Part shown: in pieces, positions 43,440 through 52,189 of the stretch
How positions within the stretch are numbered: position 1 is the first letter of the stretch
Layout of the letters: each line of letters opens with the position of its first letter
DNA from: Streptomyces sp. DSM 15324
GTDB lineage: Bacteria > Actinomycetota > Actinomycetes > Streptomycetales > Streptomycetaceae
Length of the DNA: 64,000 nt
Assembly: GCF_001514285.1 (NCBI RefSeq)
Contig: NZ_KQ949031.1
Coordinates: 62,001 to 126,000 of the forward strand
Reading direction: 5' to 3'
Notes under the pieces: model-generated
What the model was told of the DNA's origin: nothing
The model's input: the letters and a program-made list of their open reading frames with translations, nothing else
Database searches by the model: none
Made by a program: the position numbers and the translations under genes

Positions 43440-44755
43440 GGGCGTGGGTCCTTCCCGTACGCGCGGGTGTCCGTGCCGCGCAGGCTGTCCAGCTGGTCGT
43501 CGGCGGGAGTGCGGCCCTTGAGCACATAGCGGTCCCGGTACTCCGAGACGGCGTCCACGATCGTGGCGGGGGCGCCGAGCCGGGGCAGCGCGCGCAGGGC
43601 CGCGGCGAAGCACTCGACGGCGGCCGTGTGCAGGCCGGGGTCGGACAGGCCGTAGCGGGCCGCCTCGATCCACAGCGGATTGTGCGGGGCGGGCTGCGGC
43701 AGACCGCGCGGGGCCAGGGGCTCCACGGCGCGGCAGGCGTCCTCGGCGGCCTCCGGGTCGTCGAACAGGGCCGTCGTCACGGCGACGGGCACGATCCAGC
43801 CGTGGTCGCCGGGCTGGGCGTCGATCATGCGCAGCTCCAGATGGCCGCGCGGCCTGACGGGCGGGAACAGCGTGGTCAGGTGGTAGTCGAGGTCCGCCCG
43901 GGTCGGCTGCCCGGTCCGGGTCCACTCCCGGAACGTCATCCGTTCGGGCACGTCCCACGGGCCGCTGTCGCGCCGTATGCACATCACCGGCGAGTCCAGC
44001 ACATGGCGGGCCCAGGCGTCGCGGGGGTCGCCGTCCAGGGCGGGGGCGCCCGCGCGGCCCGCGCCGATCTCCATCCACAGCAGCTGCCGGGTGGAGCGCC
44101 AGCCGGTCGGGGCCCCGCGCAGCAGCGGGGAATTGGCGAAGGCGGCCACCAGCACCGCGCCCAGGGTGTGCGCGAGCCACCAGCGGCGGCCGTGCCCCAG
44201 CGGGCCGGACCCCTCGTAGCCGGCGTCCAGGCAGACCTGTACGGAGGCCGAGGTGCACATCATGGCGCGGCCGGCCGGGCCGGTGCGGTCGAGGCAGGCC
44301 TCCATGGCGTCGTAGCGCGGCTCGTGGAGGAACCGGCGAGGGGTGTGCCAGGGGTCGGTGCCGAGGCCGGCCAGGACGAGTCCGTGCTCGCGCAGGACCG
44401 CGCGGACGGCGTCCAGGTCGGCGGAGAGGGTGCCCACGCACTCGGGGAGGGAGGCGGCGGGCGGAGAGCTGAGCTCCAGCTGGCCGCCGGGCTCGACGGT
44501 GAGCGCCGACCGCAGGGGCGCGCTCTCCAGTGCGGCGTAGGCCGCCGCGAGCCGTTCGGGTGTCACGGGGAGCTGCGGTGACCGCTGCTCGTGGACGAGC
44601 CATTCGAGTTCGACGCCGACCGTCCGGGGCGGGCCGGTCTTGAAGCAGATGCCCCTGACCAGGGCCTCCACCTCGGCTTCGGAGAGGGAGGTGCGAGGCG
44701 CCGTACAGTCGGTGTTGTCGGACTTTTCGGTACAGTCGCTGACCGAATCTGACAT
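43436..44755 (-). CDS. egtA: Glutamate-cysteine ligase EgtA
   Basis: 439 aa from the ATG at 44755 (AGGAGG upstream; the frame is open 21 codons earlier). GCS2-type ligase: VGVELEWLVH, the glycine-rich GGQLELSSPP, then MMCTSASVQVCLDAG and GHLELRMIDAQPGDHGW. It makes gamma-glutamylcysteine, the sulfur donor for EgtB. The N-terminus is odd: it carries two Cys in a Ser/Asp/Thr-rich run (SDCTEKSDNTDCTAP) encoded by near repeats. First gene of the operon. Confidence 0.9.
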   Translation of the reverse strand: MSDSVSDCTEKSDNTDCTAPRTSLSEAEVEALVRGICFKTGPPRTVGVELEWLVHEQRSPQLPVTPERLAAAYAALESAPLRSALTVEPGGQLELSSPPAASLPECVGTLSADLDAVRAVLREHGLVLAGLGTDPWHTPRRFLHEPRYDAMEACLDRTGPAGRAMMCTSASVQVCLDAGYEGSGPLGHGRRWWLAHTLGAVLVAAFANSPLLRGAPTGWRSTRQLLWMEIGAGRAGAPALDGDPRDAWARHVLDSPVMCIRRDSGPWDVPERMTFREWTRTGQPTRADLDYHLTTLFPPVRPRGHLELRMIDAQPGDHGWIVPVAVTTALFDDPEAAEDACRAVEPLAPRGLPQPAPHNPLWIEAARYGLSDPGLHTAAVECFAAALRALPRLGAPATIVDAVSEYRDRYVLKGRTPADDQLDSLRGTDTRAYGKDPRP

Positions 44756-45052
44756 GTCTGGATCCTCCTGAGGTACCACCATGCCACCTGTCCGGCGATC
44801 AGGCCGCCGGACCGGCAATCACCCGATCCACCCAAGCCCCTGGAACCCCGTCGCACAAGAGTGCATATCGGGGCCCATGTCGTGGAGAACCTTCGATTCC
44901 GTGCTGGTCGCCCGGCGTTTCCGGGGAGTTCCCGGGGTGTTCCCGCCGTCGGAAATCTCCTTGCACGGCCGGTCGGCCGTCGCCGACGATGCGTGCATGA
45001 GCACAACCACGGGGGAAGCACGCACGGTCATGGCGTCCACGGGGGTGGCGCC
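44756..45052. promoter_or_regulatory. Divergent promoter region, egtA / macrodomain gene
   Basis: 297 bp. No palindrome or clear promoter seen. An open 20-codon frame (44998-45056, MSTTTGEARTVMAS...) ends overlapping the macrodomain ATG by ATGA, so it could be a leader peptide; its ribosome site is poor. Confidence 0.3.
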
Positions 45053-45892
45053 ATGAGCGCGCGCCTGCGCGGCATCGCCCGGGAGACCGAGGAGATCGTC
45101 GCGGCCGGGGGGTACCGCTCGCCCGGCGGCCGGGCGGTGGAGCTGACGGCGCTGATCGGGGCCGCCCGGGCCGGGACCCGCATGCGGGGACCCGGACCCG
45201 TTCCGGTCCCTCCGGTGCCTCCCGTGGTCACCTCGGTCGAGGTCACCGGCGAGAGCAGTACGCAGGCCGCCCGCCGTCTCGCGGACGCGCCGGTCGCCGT
45301 CCTCAACTTCGCCTCCGCCCGCAACCCCGGAGGCGGCTATCTGAACGGCGCCCAGGCGCAGGAGGAGGCCCTGTGCCGGGCCTCAGCGCTGTACACCTGC
45401 CTGCTGGAGGCCCCTGCGTTCTACGCGCACCACCGCGCCCACCGCGATCCGTTCTACACGGACCGGGTCGTCCACTCGCCGGCCGTGCCCGTCTTCCGGG
45501 ACGACCGGGGCCGGCTGCTGGACGAGCCGTTCACCGCCGGGTTCCTGACCTCCGCCGCGCCGAACGCCGGCGTCGTGCTGCGGACGGCGCCCGAGCGGGC
45601 GCCGGAGCTGCCGGGCGCCCTCGCGGCCCGTGCCGAGCGGGTCCTGCAGACGGCCGCCGCGCACGGCTACCGGCGGCTGGTGCTGGGGGCCTGGGGCTGC
45701 GGGGTGTTCCGCAACGACCCCGCGCAGGTGGCGGGGGCGTTCCGGGCGCTGCTCGGCCCCGGCGGGGCCTTCGAGCATGCGTTCGAGCGAGTGGTGTTCG
45801 GGGTCCTGGACCGGACGCCCGGGGCGGTGGTGCGGTCCGTGTTCGAGCGTGTGTTCGAGAGTGAGGGGCGTACGGCTCAGGTCCAGCCGTAA
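45053..45892 (+). CDS. Bacterial-type poly(ADP-ribose) glycohydrolase-like macrodomain protein
   Basis: 279 aa, TIGR02452/DUF2263 type. The macrodomain holds NFASARNPGGGYLNGAQAQEE, in which GGG (93-95) and the catalytic QEE (103-105) have the spacing of bacterial PARG. LGAWGCGVFRNDP is the second ADP-ribose loop. It would remove ADP-ribose chains from proteins or nucleic acid. No ADP-ribosyltransferase or antitoxin partner lies next to it. It converges with the PemK-like gene and overlaps it by 16 bp. Confidence 0.85.
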   Translation: MSARLRGIARETEEIVAAGGYRSPGGRAVELTALIGAARAGTRMRGPGPVPVPPVPPVVTSVEVTGESSTQAARRLADAPVAVLNFASARNPGGGYLNGAQAQEEALCRASALYTCLLEAPAFYAHHRAHRDPFYTDRVVHSPAVPVFRDDRGRLLDEPFTAGFLTSAAPNAGVVLRTAPERAPELPGALAARAERVLQTAAAHGYRRLVLGAWGCGVFRNDPAQVAGAFRALLGPGGAFEHAFERVVFGVLDRTPGAVVRSVFERVFESEGRTAQVQP

Positions 45893-46323
45893 CGCTCGTG
45901 CAGCCGCTGCCGGACGAGGTTGAACCGGCCCCGGTCCAGCGCGCAGGCCTCGCGGCGCATGCCGTCCTCGTGCAGCCGCAGGACACGGTCGACGTCCACC
46001 CAGGAGTCCCGTCCGGTGCGGTCCCAGGGGCCGCTGCCGATCCCGACCCACTCGCGGTCGTTGTCGTGCCGCTTGCTGGAGAGCTGGACCGCGAGGAACG
46101 TGCCGGCCGCCTCACGGGCGACGACGAGCACCGGTCGGTCCTTGCCCCGGCCGTCGTTCTCCTCGAAGGGCACCCACGTCCAGACGATCTCACCGGGGTC
46201 CGGGTCGCCGTCGTGGGCGGGGGAGTACTCGGTGCGGACCCGGCCCACCTCGCGCGGGTCGGCCTCGGTGGTGGCGGAGGGGCCGAAGCGCCCCGGGACG
46301 TTCTCATCCGTGAAAGCGGTCAC
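45877..46323 (-). CDS. PemK/MazF-family protein
   Basis: 148 aa from a GTG at 46323. A disordered 35-residue N-terminus leads to PGEIVWTWVPFEENDGRGKDRP and VLVVAREAAGTFLAVQLSSK, the PemK/MazF beta-barrel. Such proteins are endoribonucleases in toxin-antitoxin pairs. No antitoxin-sized ORF is adjacent, and the long N-terminus is untypical, so this may be a stand-alone, housekeeping variant common in Streptomyces. Convergent with and overlapping the macrodomain gene. Confidence 0.8.
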   Translation of the reverse strand: MTAFTDENVPGRFGPSATTEADPREVGRVRTEYSPAHDGDPDPGEIVWTWVPFEENDGRGKDRPVLVVAREAAGTFLAVQLSSKRHDNDREWVGIGSGPWDRTGRDSWVDVDRVLRLHEDGMRREACALDRGRFNLVRQRLHERYGWT

Positions 46324-46385
46324 GGGGGCACCCTAACCGCGGGCCCCGGGACACCCGCAGGGCCCCCACCCCCGCACCCGGACGC

Positions 46386-46421
46386 GCCCGTGGGGGCGAC
46401 CCGCAGGCCGCCCCCACGGGC
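46386..46421 (-). terminator. Terminator of the flotillin gene
   Basis: A perfect 13-bp stem (GCCCGTGGGGGCG and its complement) with a 10-nt loop, 15 bp beyond the flotillin stop. Confidence 0.8.
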
Positions 46422-46435
46422 ATCTCACGCGCGGG

Positions 46436-47911
46436 TCACGCTCCTTCGACGGGCACCTTCTGGGACGGCGGCGCACCGGCTCCGTTGAGGGCCGACGTCC
46501 CGTTCGCCGGCTGCCCGTTCTGGTTCATGGACGACAGCAGCTGCCGGGCGAGCCCGAGGCCGGTACCGCCCATGGTGAGCGCCTTCGCGAACACCTCGGC
46601 CATGCCGTCGGCGCCGTTGAGCAGCACCATGTTGTCGACGTTGCCGAACGCGGACGCGCCCGCCTGGACGATCTCCGGCCACTTCTCGGCGAGTTGCTGG
46701 GCGACGACGGCCTCCTGGTTCTCGGCGAGGGCCGCGGCGCGCGCCTTGATGGCCTCCGCCTCCGCGAGACCCTGCGCCTTGGTCGCCTCGGCCGCCGCCA
46801 GACCGCGGGCCTGCGCGGCGGCCGCCTCGGCCTCACCGGTGGCCCGGGTCGCCGCCGCGGTGGCGGCACCCCGGGTCTTGGTGGCCTCGGCCTCGGCGCC
46901 GGCGGCGGTCTTCACCCGGGTCGCCTCGGCGGCGGCCGCCAGCTCCGTCTCCTTCGCCTTGGCCTCGGCCGCCGAGATCCGCGCGTCGCGCTCGGCCTCG
47001 GCCAGCGTGCGCTTCTCGTACGCCTTCGCGTCCGCCGGCTTGCGGACGTCGGCCTGGAGCTGCTGTTCGCGCCGGTGCGCCTCCAGTTCGGCGACCCGGG
47101 TCTCCTGGACGACGACCTCCTGCCGGGCGGCCGCCTCGGCGTGCGGGCCCGCCTGACGGGCCTTGGCCGCCGCCTTGTCCCGCTCGGCCTGGTAGCCGGC
47201 CTGGAGGATCTCGCTGTCCCGGGTGGCCTCGGCCATCCGGGCGAACGAGGCCTGCTCGGCCTCCGTGGCGAGCCGGTTCGCCTCCGCCTGGGCGATCCGG
47301 GCGTCCCGCTGCACGGCCGCCGCGTGCGGCATCGCCAGGTTCTGGATGTACCCGGTCGGGTCCTCGATCTCGTGGATCTGGAGGGAGTCCACGATCAGAC
47401 CGAGCTTCTCCATCTCCGTGCCGCAGGCGGCACGGGTCTGCCCCGTGAGCTTCTCCCGGTCCCGGATCATGTCCTCGACCGTCAACCCGCCCACGATGGA
47501 CCGGAGATGACCGGCGAACACGTTGTGCACCCGCTCCGACATCATCCTCTGCTGGTCGAGGAAGCGCCGGGCGGCGTTGGCGATCGACACGAAGTCGTCG
47601 CCCACCTTGAAGATGACCACGCCCCGTACCTTCAGCGGAATGCCCTGGTGCGTGACGCAGTCCACCTGCAGTTCGGTCTCGTTCAGGTCGAGCGACAGCT
47701 TGCGCACCACCTGCACGCCGGGCATCACCAGCGTGCCGCGCCCCGTGACGATGCGGAAGCCCATGCCCTCCTCCAGCCCCTCCACACGGTGCTTGGAGCC
47801 GGAGATGACGAGTGCCTCGTTGGGTTCCGCGACCCGCCACATCAACTTGAACAGACCGATCAGAACGAGAACGGCGGCGACCGCCGTCCCCGCAACGACG
47901 CCGACAACCAT
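46436..47911 (-). CDS. Flotillin-family (SPFH) membrane protein
   Basis: 491 aa from the ATG at 47911; AAAGGGGG lies 9 nt upstream, and ATGs at 47917 and 47932 are also in frame. One N-terminal membrane helix (about 2-24), then the SPFH domain (EALVISGSKHRVEGLEEGMGF to about residue 190). A very long coiled-coil tail follows, built of EAEA and KAAA-type repeats (about 195-430), and a hydrophobic-poor C-terminus. Flotillins organise membrane microdomains. The mini NfeD-like gene is the likely partner, on the same strand about 150 bp upstream. Confidence 0.9.
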   Translation of the reverse strand: MVVGVVAGTAVAAVLVLIGLFKLMWRVAEPNEALVISGSKHRVEGLEEGMGFRIVTGRGTLVMPGVQVVRKLSLDLNETELQVDCVTHQGIPLKVRGVVIFKVGDDFVSIANAARRFLDQQRMMSERVHNVFAGHLRSIVGGLTVEDMIRDREKLTGQTRAACGTEMEKLGLIVDSLQIHEIEDPTGYIQNLAMPHAAAVQRDARIAQAEANRLATEAEQASFARMAEATRDSEILQAGYQAERDKAAAKARQAGPHAEAAARQEVVVQETRVAELEAHRREQQLQADVRKPADAKAYEKRTLAEAERDARISAAEAKAKETELAAAAEATRVKTAAGAEAEATKTRGAATAAATRATGEAEAAAAQARGLAAAEATKAQGLAEAEAIKARAAALAENQEAVVAQQLAEKWPEIVQAGASAFGNVDNMVLLNGADGMAEVFAKALTMGGTGLGLARQLLSSMNQNGQPANGTSALNGAGAPPSQKVPVEGA

Positions 47912-48061
47912 CGGCATACGCCCCCTTTGCATGGTGCCCTTTCGGCACCGAACGAAGGGAGTCTGCGCCTGCGGGGGCCCCGGGTGAAGACCCCCGAGGA
48001 TCCTTGTTGCAATCTTGACGCAGACCTGGCCGACACCGCTCTCACCTGCGCCGCAGCCGGC

Positions 48062-48286
48062 TCAACTGTCGTACGCCTCCGTGACGTAGACCGTTCTCGG
48101 GGCCAGGTACTCCACCACCATGACCACCCTGCCGCGCTCGATCCGGCCGGTGCCGTCCGCGGCGTAGGCGAGGAAGTGCTCCGCCCCGCCGCGCACCCGG
48201 ACGATCACCTCGCCGACGAGCCCCGGCCCGATCGTCCCGGTGACCCGCCCCATCAGCCCGACCATCGACGCATCGCCCATGGTCAC
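48062..48286 (-). CDS. Small NfeD-like OB-fold protein
   Basis: 74 aa from GTG 48286; ATGs at 48280 and 48265 are in frame, and the latter (67 aa) fits best with MVGLMGRVTGTIGPGLVGEV. The VTGTIGPGLVGEVIVRVRG and VVMVVEYLAPRTVYV strands match the soluble C-terminal OB fold of NfeD, here without membrane helices. NfeD proteins are often next to flotillins, as this is. Probable role: partner or stabiliser of the flotillin. Confidence 0.7.
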   Translation of the reverse strand: MTMGDASMVGLMGRVTGTIGPGLVGEVIVRVRGGAEHFLAYAADGTGRIERGRVVMVVEYLAPRTVYVTEAYDS

Positions 48287-48329
48287 AGCGTACGGGCGGC
48301 AGGACCGCGGGTCAGCGGGAAGGGCGCGG

Positions 48330-49751
48330 TCAGACGGCCGGGGACGGTGCCGCGAGCGGCTCGGGCCAGTGCTCGTGCCACCGCAGTTCCGCCTCCAGCT
48401 GGGCCGCGAGCGAGAGCAGCAGCGGCTCGCTGTGCGCCGGGCCGAGCAGTTGGGCGCCGACCGGCAGCCCGCCGGGCGCGAAACCGGCGGGGACGTTGAC
48501 GCCGGGCCAGCCCAGCACGTTCCACGGCCAGGCGTAGGGGCAGGCGGCGATCATCGCGCGGTCGGTGGCGAATCCGCCGAGGTGCAGCATGGCGCCGATG
48601 CGCGGCGGGGGAGCGGCCGTGGTCGGCGCGAGGACGACGTCGTACGCGCGGAAGAAGGAGCCGATACGGCGGTGCAGGACCGCCTCCGCGCGCCGGGCCG
48701 CCTTCAGCGGGGCGCCGCCGAGCAGCCGGCCGAGCCGTGCGGCGTCGCGGGTGCGGGGGTCGAGGAGCGCCGGGAAGGGGGCGTCGGCGACCCACTCCGC
48801 GATGCCCGCGGTCGCCCGGGGCACGAAGGTGAGCCCGATGTGCCCGTACGGCGGGTCCGCCTCCTCGACCTCGTGGCCCAGGTCGGCGAGGTGCCCGGCC
48901 AGCTCCACGACCCGCGTCCGCACCTCCGGCGTCAGCCGTGCGGGCACCGCGGTGAACGGCGGCTTCAGCGAGAGCGCGATCCGCAGCCGGCCGGGGTCGC
49001 GGCGCACGGCCGCCAAGGCGTCGATCGCGGCGGGCCGGTGCGGATCGAGATCGTGGTTGCCGCTCGCCGCGTCGAGGAGCAGGGCCGCGTCCTCCACGGT
49101 CCGGGCGAGGGTGCCGTTGACGGTGATGCCCTGGAAGGACTCGCCGCGCGGCCAGGTGGAGACCCGGCCCCGCTGCGGCTTCACGCCGACGAGATGGGTC
49201 CAGGAGGCGGGGATGCGGACCGAACCCGCGCCGTCCGACCCCAGCGCGGCCGGCACCAGGCCCGCCGCCACCGCGGCCGCCGAGCCGCCCGAGGAGCCGC
49301 CCGGGGTGTGATCGGTGCTCCACGGGTTGCGGGTGGCGCCGAACGCCGGGCCCTCGGTGAAGGGCCACTGCCCCAGCTCGCAGGTGTTGGTCTTGCCGAC
49401 GACGACGGCCCCGGCCGCGCGCAGCCGCCGTACCGCCTCCCCGTCCCGGGCGACCGGCGGGTGATCGCCGGCGCAGCCGAACGCGGTCGGCGAACCCGCC
49501 ACGTCCATGTCGTCCTTGACGGCGACCGGCACGCCCAGCAGCGGCCCGCGCCCCCCGTCCGCCAGCTCCCGGTCGGCCGCGTCGGCCTCGGCGAGCGCGG
49601 CCTCGGCGCGGACGATCCGGAAGGCGTTCAGGGTGCCCTGGGTGGCCTCGATCCGGGCCAGGGTCTGTTCGACCAGCGTGCGCGAGGAGACCTCGCCCGC
49701 GGCCAGCGCCCGGGCGGTCTCGGCGAGGCCGGCGGCACGGTCGGGCGTCAT
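48330..49751 (-). CDS. Amidase (amidase-signature family)
   Basis: 473 aa from the ATG at 49751, with GGAGG 8 nt upstream; the frame stays open further. The catalytic triad region is clear: Lys79 in VAVKDD, the cis-Ser in GGSSGGS (about 151-157), and Ser177 in GSDGAGSVRIPA, where the usual GSDxGGSIR has Ala for one Gly. AS enzymes hydrolyse amides of aryl or alkyl substrates; the substrate here is unknown. Not in an operon. Confidence 0.88.
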   Translation of the reverse strand: MTPDRAAGLAETARALAAGEVSSRTLVEQTLARIEATQGTLNAFRIVRAEAALAEADAADRELADGGRGPLLGVPVAVKDDMDVAGSPTAFGCAGDHPPVARDGEAVRRLRAAGAVVVGKTNTCELGQWPFTEGPAFGATRNPWSTDHTPGGSSGGSAAAVAAGLVPAALGSDGAGSVRIPASWTHLVGVKPQRGRVSTWPRGESFQGITVNGTLARTVEDAALLLDAASGNHDLDPHRPAAIDALAAVRRDPGRLRIALSLKPPFTAVPARLTPEVRTRVVELAGHLADLGHEVEEADPPYGHIGLTFVPRATAGIAEWVADAPFPALLDPRTRDAARLGRLLGGAPLKAARRAEAVLHRRIGSFFRAYDVVLAPTTAAPPPRIGAMLHLGGFATDRAMIAACPYAWPWNVLGWPGVNVPAGFAPGGLPVGAQLLGPAHSEPLLLSLAAQLEAELRWHEHWPEPLAAPSPAV

Positions 49752-49894
49752 ACGGGGCACCTCCGGGACGACATCGTCTGACACTACCGAACGGTAACGT
49801 CTCGGGGCCGCAGGACGGAACGGCGCGCTGCGGCCTGTCGGCTGACAGGGCGTCACAGCCGCACCACAGGTACCACCTGTTCCTGCGCAAACCA

Positions 49895-49923
49895 TTGACG
49901 TGTCCCTGACTCGCGCTTACCTT
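49895..49923 (+). promoter_or_regulatory. Promoter of the GH43/AbfB gene
   Basis: TTGACG at 49895-49900 and TACCTT at 49918-49923 are separated by 17 bp, a good sigma-70-type (HrdB-like) pair. The palindrome at 49934-49952 lies just downstream, where a repressor would block. Confidence 0.6.
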
Positions 49924-49933
49924 CTGACCGACT

Positions 49934-49952
49934 TTCCGAACCTTGTTCGGAA
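49934..49952. promoter_or_regulatory. Perfect operator-like palindrome upstream of the GH43 gene
   Basis: TTCCGAAC-CTT-GTTCGGAA: 8-bp perfect arms with a 3-bp spacer, 37 bp before the start codon and just past the promoter. Suited to a dimeric repressor; no regulator gene is adjacent except TetR downstream. Confidence 0.65.
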
Positions 49953-49988
49953 TGTCGGACTACTGAGCCGTAGTGAAGAGAGCCGACC

Positions 49989-51383
49989 ATGACCTCACCC
50001 CGCCCCGCCGCGTCTCCGTCCCGCCGAGCCCTGCTGCGCGCGATGGCCGTCCTGCCCGCCTCGGCGTTCGTGCTGGGCGAGCTGCCCGGCCTGCTCGGCA
50101 CCGCCCTCGCCGCAGCGCCGGCCGCCGGCTCCGCCACCCGCTACACCATCGTGCCGTTCCTCAACAGCAACGACGGCACGGTCAACGTCTACCAGTCCGA
50201 CGACGCCACCGACTTCCGGCTGGTGCAGTCCTCCGCGTACACCCCGCCCGCGAACCGCATCCGCGACGCGAGCGTGTTCAGGCACACCGACGGCTACTAC
50301 TACCTCACCTACACCACCCACACCTGGCAGGACGTCAGCACCACGATCGGCTTCGCCCGCAGCGCCGACCGGGCCACCTGGACGTTCCTGTACGACTACA
50401 CGGTCCCGATCAGCGGCCTCTCGCGCGCCTGGGCACCGGAGTGGTTCGTGGACAGCGACGGCAGCGTCAACGTCATCGTGTCCTGCTCGCCCACCAGCGA
50501 CGAGTGGATCTTCACCCCGTATCTATTGAAGGCCACCAACACCGCGCTGACGGCCTGGAGTTCACCGGTCGCCCTGTCCGGCATCGGCTCCAACCACATC
50601 GACACCTACATCGTGAAGGTCGGCTCGACCTACCACGCCTTCACCAAGAACGAGACGACGAAGTACATCGAGTACGCCACCGCGAGCAGCCTCGCCGGGC
50701 CCTACACGATCTCCCGGACCGGCGACTGGGCCGGCTGGGGCAGCTACCGTGAGGGCCCCTCGGTGATCCAGCTCGACAACGGCACCTGGCGGATCTTCTT
50801 CGACGGCTACGGCGACGGCACCTACTACTACAGCGACAGCACCGACTCCTTCGCCACTTGGAGCGCCCCCAAGGCCCTGCCGGCCATCTCGGGCACAGCC
50901 CGCCACTTCACCGTCATCAAGGAGACGGTGTCCGGCGGCCCGAGCATCACCAGGAACGCCACCCGCTCCTTCCGGTCCGCCAACTACGCGACACGGTACT
51001 GGCAGACGCAGTCCTCGCTGCTCAACCTCCCGGTGGTGACCGGCTCCAGCACCAGCGGCGAGAAGACGGCGTCCACCTTCACGGTCGTCGCGGGCCTCGC
51101 CGACTCCAACGGCTACTCGTTCCGCGACTCCTCGGGCAACTACCTGCGGCACTACAACTTCCGTGCCCGCTTCGACGCCAACGACGGCACCGCGACCTTC
51201 GCCAAGGATGCCACGTTCGTCGCCCGCACCGGCACGGCGAGCGGCTCGGTGCGCTTCGAGTCGTACAACTACCCGGGCTACTACCTGCGGCACTACAACT
51301 ACCAGCTGAGCGTGGTCGCGTCGGACGGCACGGACCTGTTCCGGCAGGACAGTTCCTTCATCCCGGTGACGGCCTGGGCCTGA
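49989..51383 (+). CDS. Secreted GH43-like glycosidase with AbfB carbohydrate-binding domain
   Basis: 464 aa. TAT-type signal (SRRALLRAMAVLPASAFV). A five-bladed propeller (about 50-310) has RIRDASVFRHTDGYYYLTYTTHT, RAWAPEWFVDSDG and GPSVIQLDNGTWRIFFDG, where the GH43 acidic residues should be; I cannot confirm the full triad. The C-terminal domain (about 325-460) is AbfB (CBM42) with repeated YLRHYNF...RFDANDG and YLRHYNY motifs, which binds arabinose side chains. Likely breaks arabinan or arabinoxylan outside the cell. Controlled by a promoter and palindrome upstream. Confidence 0.85.
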   Translation: MTSPRPAASPSRRALLRAMAVLPASAFVLGELPGLLGTALAAAPAAGSATRYTIVPFLNSNDGTVNVYQSDDATDFRLVQSSAYTPPANRIRDASVFRHTDGYYYLTYTTHTWQDVSTTIGFARSADRATWTFLYDYTVPISGLSRAWAPEWFVDSDGSVNVIVSCSPTSDEWIFTPYLLKATNTALTAWSSPVALSGIGSNHIDTYIVKVGSTYHAFTKNETTKYIEYATASSLAGPYTISRTGDWAGWGSYREGPSVIQLDNGTWRIFFDGYGDGTYYYSDSTDSFATWSAPKALPAISGTARHFTVIKETVSGGPSITRNATRSFRSANYATRYWQTQSSLLNLPVVTGSSTSGEKTASTFTVVAGLADSNGYSFRDSSGNYLRHYNFRARFDANDGTATFAKDATFVARTGTASGSVRFESYNYPGYYLRHYNYQLSVVASDGTDLFRQDSSFIPVTAWA

Positions 51384-51390
51384 GCACCCC

Positions 51391-51430
51391 CCGGGCCGCG
51401 CGCAGCCGCCCGGCCCGGCCGCCCGGGCCG
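51391..51430 (+). terminator. Probable terminator after the GH43 gene
   Basis: CGGCCCGG (51411-51418) and CCGGGCCG (51423-51430) can pair, and an alternative CCGGGCC/GGCCCGG pair covers 51391-51418. It is GC-rich, and the stem choice is uncertain. Confidence 0.45.
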
Positions 51431-51432
51431 GT

Positions 51433-52023
51433 TCACCGCGGCGCGCGCAGTCCCGCCACGAGGAGGCCGACCAGACGGCGGGCGTCGTAACGGGGGTCGT
51501 GCTCCGCGCCGATGCAGAGATTGCCGGTGCCGCGCATGAGTTCGTAGGCGGTGATCCCGGGGCGGATCTCGCCGGCGGCGACGGCGGCCTCGATCAGCTC
51601 GGTGCACACGGGCACCAGCCGGTCGAGGAAGAAGTGGTGCAGGCCCTCGAAGCCGGCGTCGTCGGACTGGAGCACCGCCGCGAGCCCGTGCTTGGTGACC
51701 AGGAAGTCGGTGAAGAGGTCGATCCACCGGCCGAGCGCCGCGTACGGGGTCGGGCCGGCCGCCAGCAGCGCCGGGCCCGCCTCGGCGCAGGCCTCGACCT
51801 GGTGCCGGTAGACCGCGATGATCAGATCGGCCCGGGTCGGGAAGTGACGGTAGATCGTGGCCGTGCCGACGCCCGCCCGCGCCGCGATGTCGCGGACCGG
51901 CGCCTCCACGCCCGACTCCACGAAGATCGCGGCCGCCGCGTCGAGGAGGCTCTCCTTGTTGCGCCGCGCGTCCGCCCGCTGCGGGCGCCCCGCCTGCCCC
52001 ACGCCCACCTGGCCGTCCTGCAC
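51433..52023 (-). CDS. TetR-family transcriptional regulator
   Basis: 196 aa from a GTG at 52023. Helix-turn-helix: NKESLLDAAAAIFVESG then VRDIAARAGVGTATIYRHFP, followed by a helical ligand domain. It lies back to back with the remnant of an MFS pump gene on the plus strand, which is the usual arrangement for a drug-efflux repressor. If so, its target is decayed here. No palindrome of note was found in the gap. Confidence 0.85.
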   Translation of the reverse strand: MQDGQVGVGQAGRPQRADARRNKESLLDAAAAIFVESGVEAPVRDIAARAGVGTATIYRHFPTRADLIIAVYRHQVEACAEAGPALLAAGPTPYAALGRWIDLFTDFLVTKHGLAAVLQSDDAGFEGLHHFFLDRLVPVCTELIEAAVAAGEIRPGITAYELMRGTGNLCIGAEHDPRYDARRLVGLLVAGLRAPR

Positions 52024-52189
52024 CGCGCCCTGCCTCCCCCTCCGGGGTCCTGTCCGGGGCCGTCGAGCGAGACCCCGTTCCGTCTGCCCATGATGGCAGG
52101 TGGCGCCGGGAGGTGCCCCAGGGCCGTGGTCAGGGGCGGCCGCCGGTGGCCTCGATGCCGTGGCCGAAGCGGCGCGGACGGCCCGCGAA

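Noticed and set aside
44998..45056. Leader-like 19-aa ORF before the macrodomain gene
   Set aside because: Has the ATGA overlap but no credible ribosome site; noted in the intergenic entry only.
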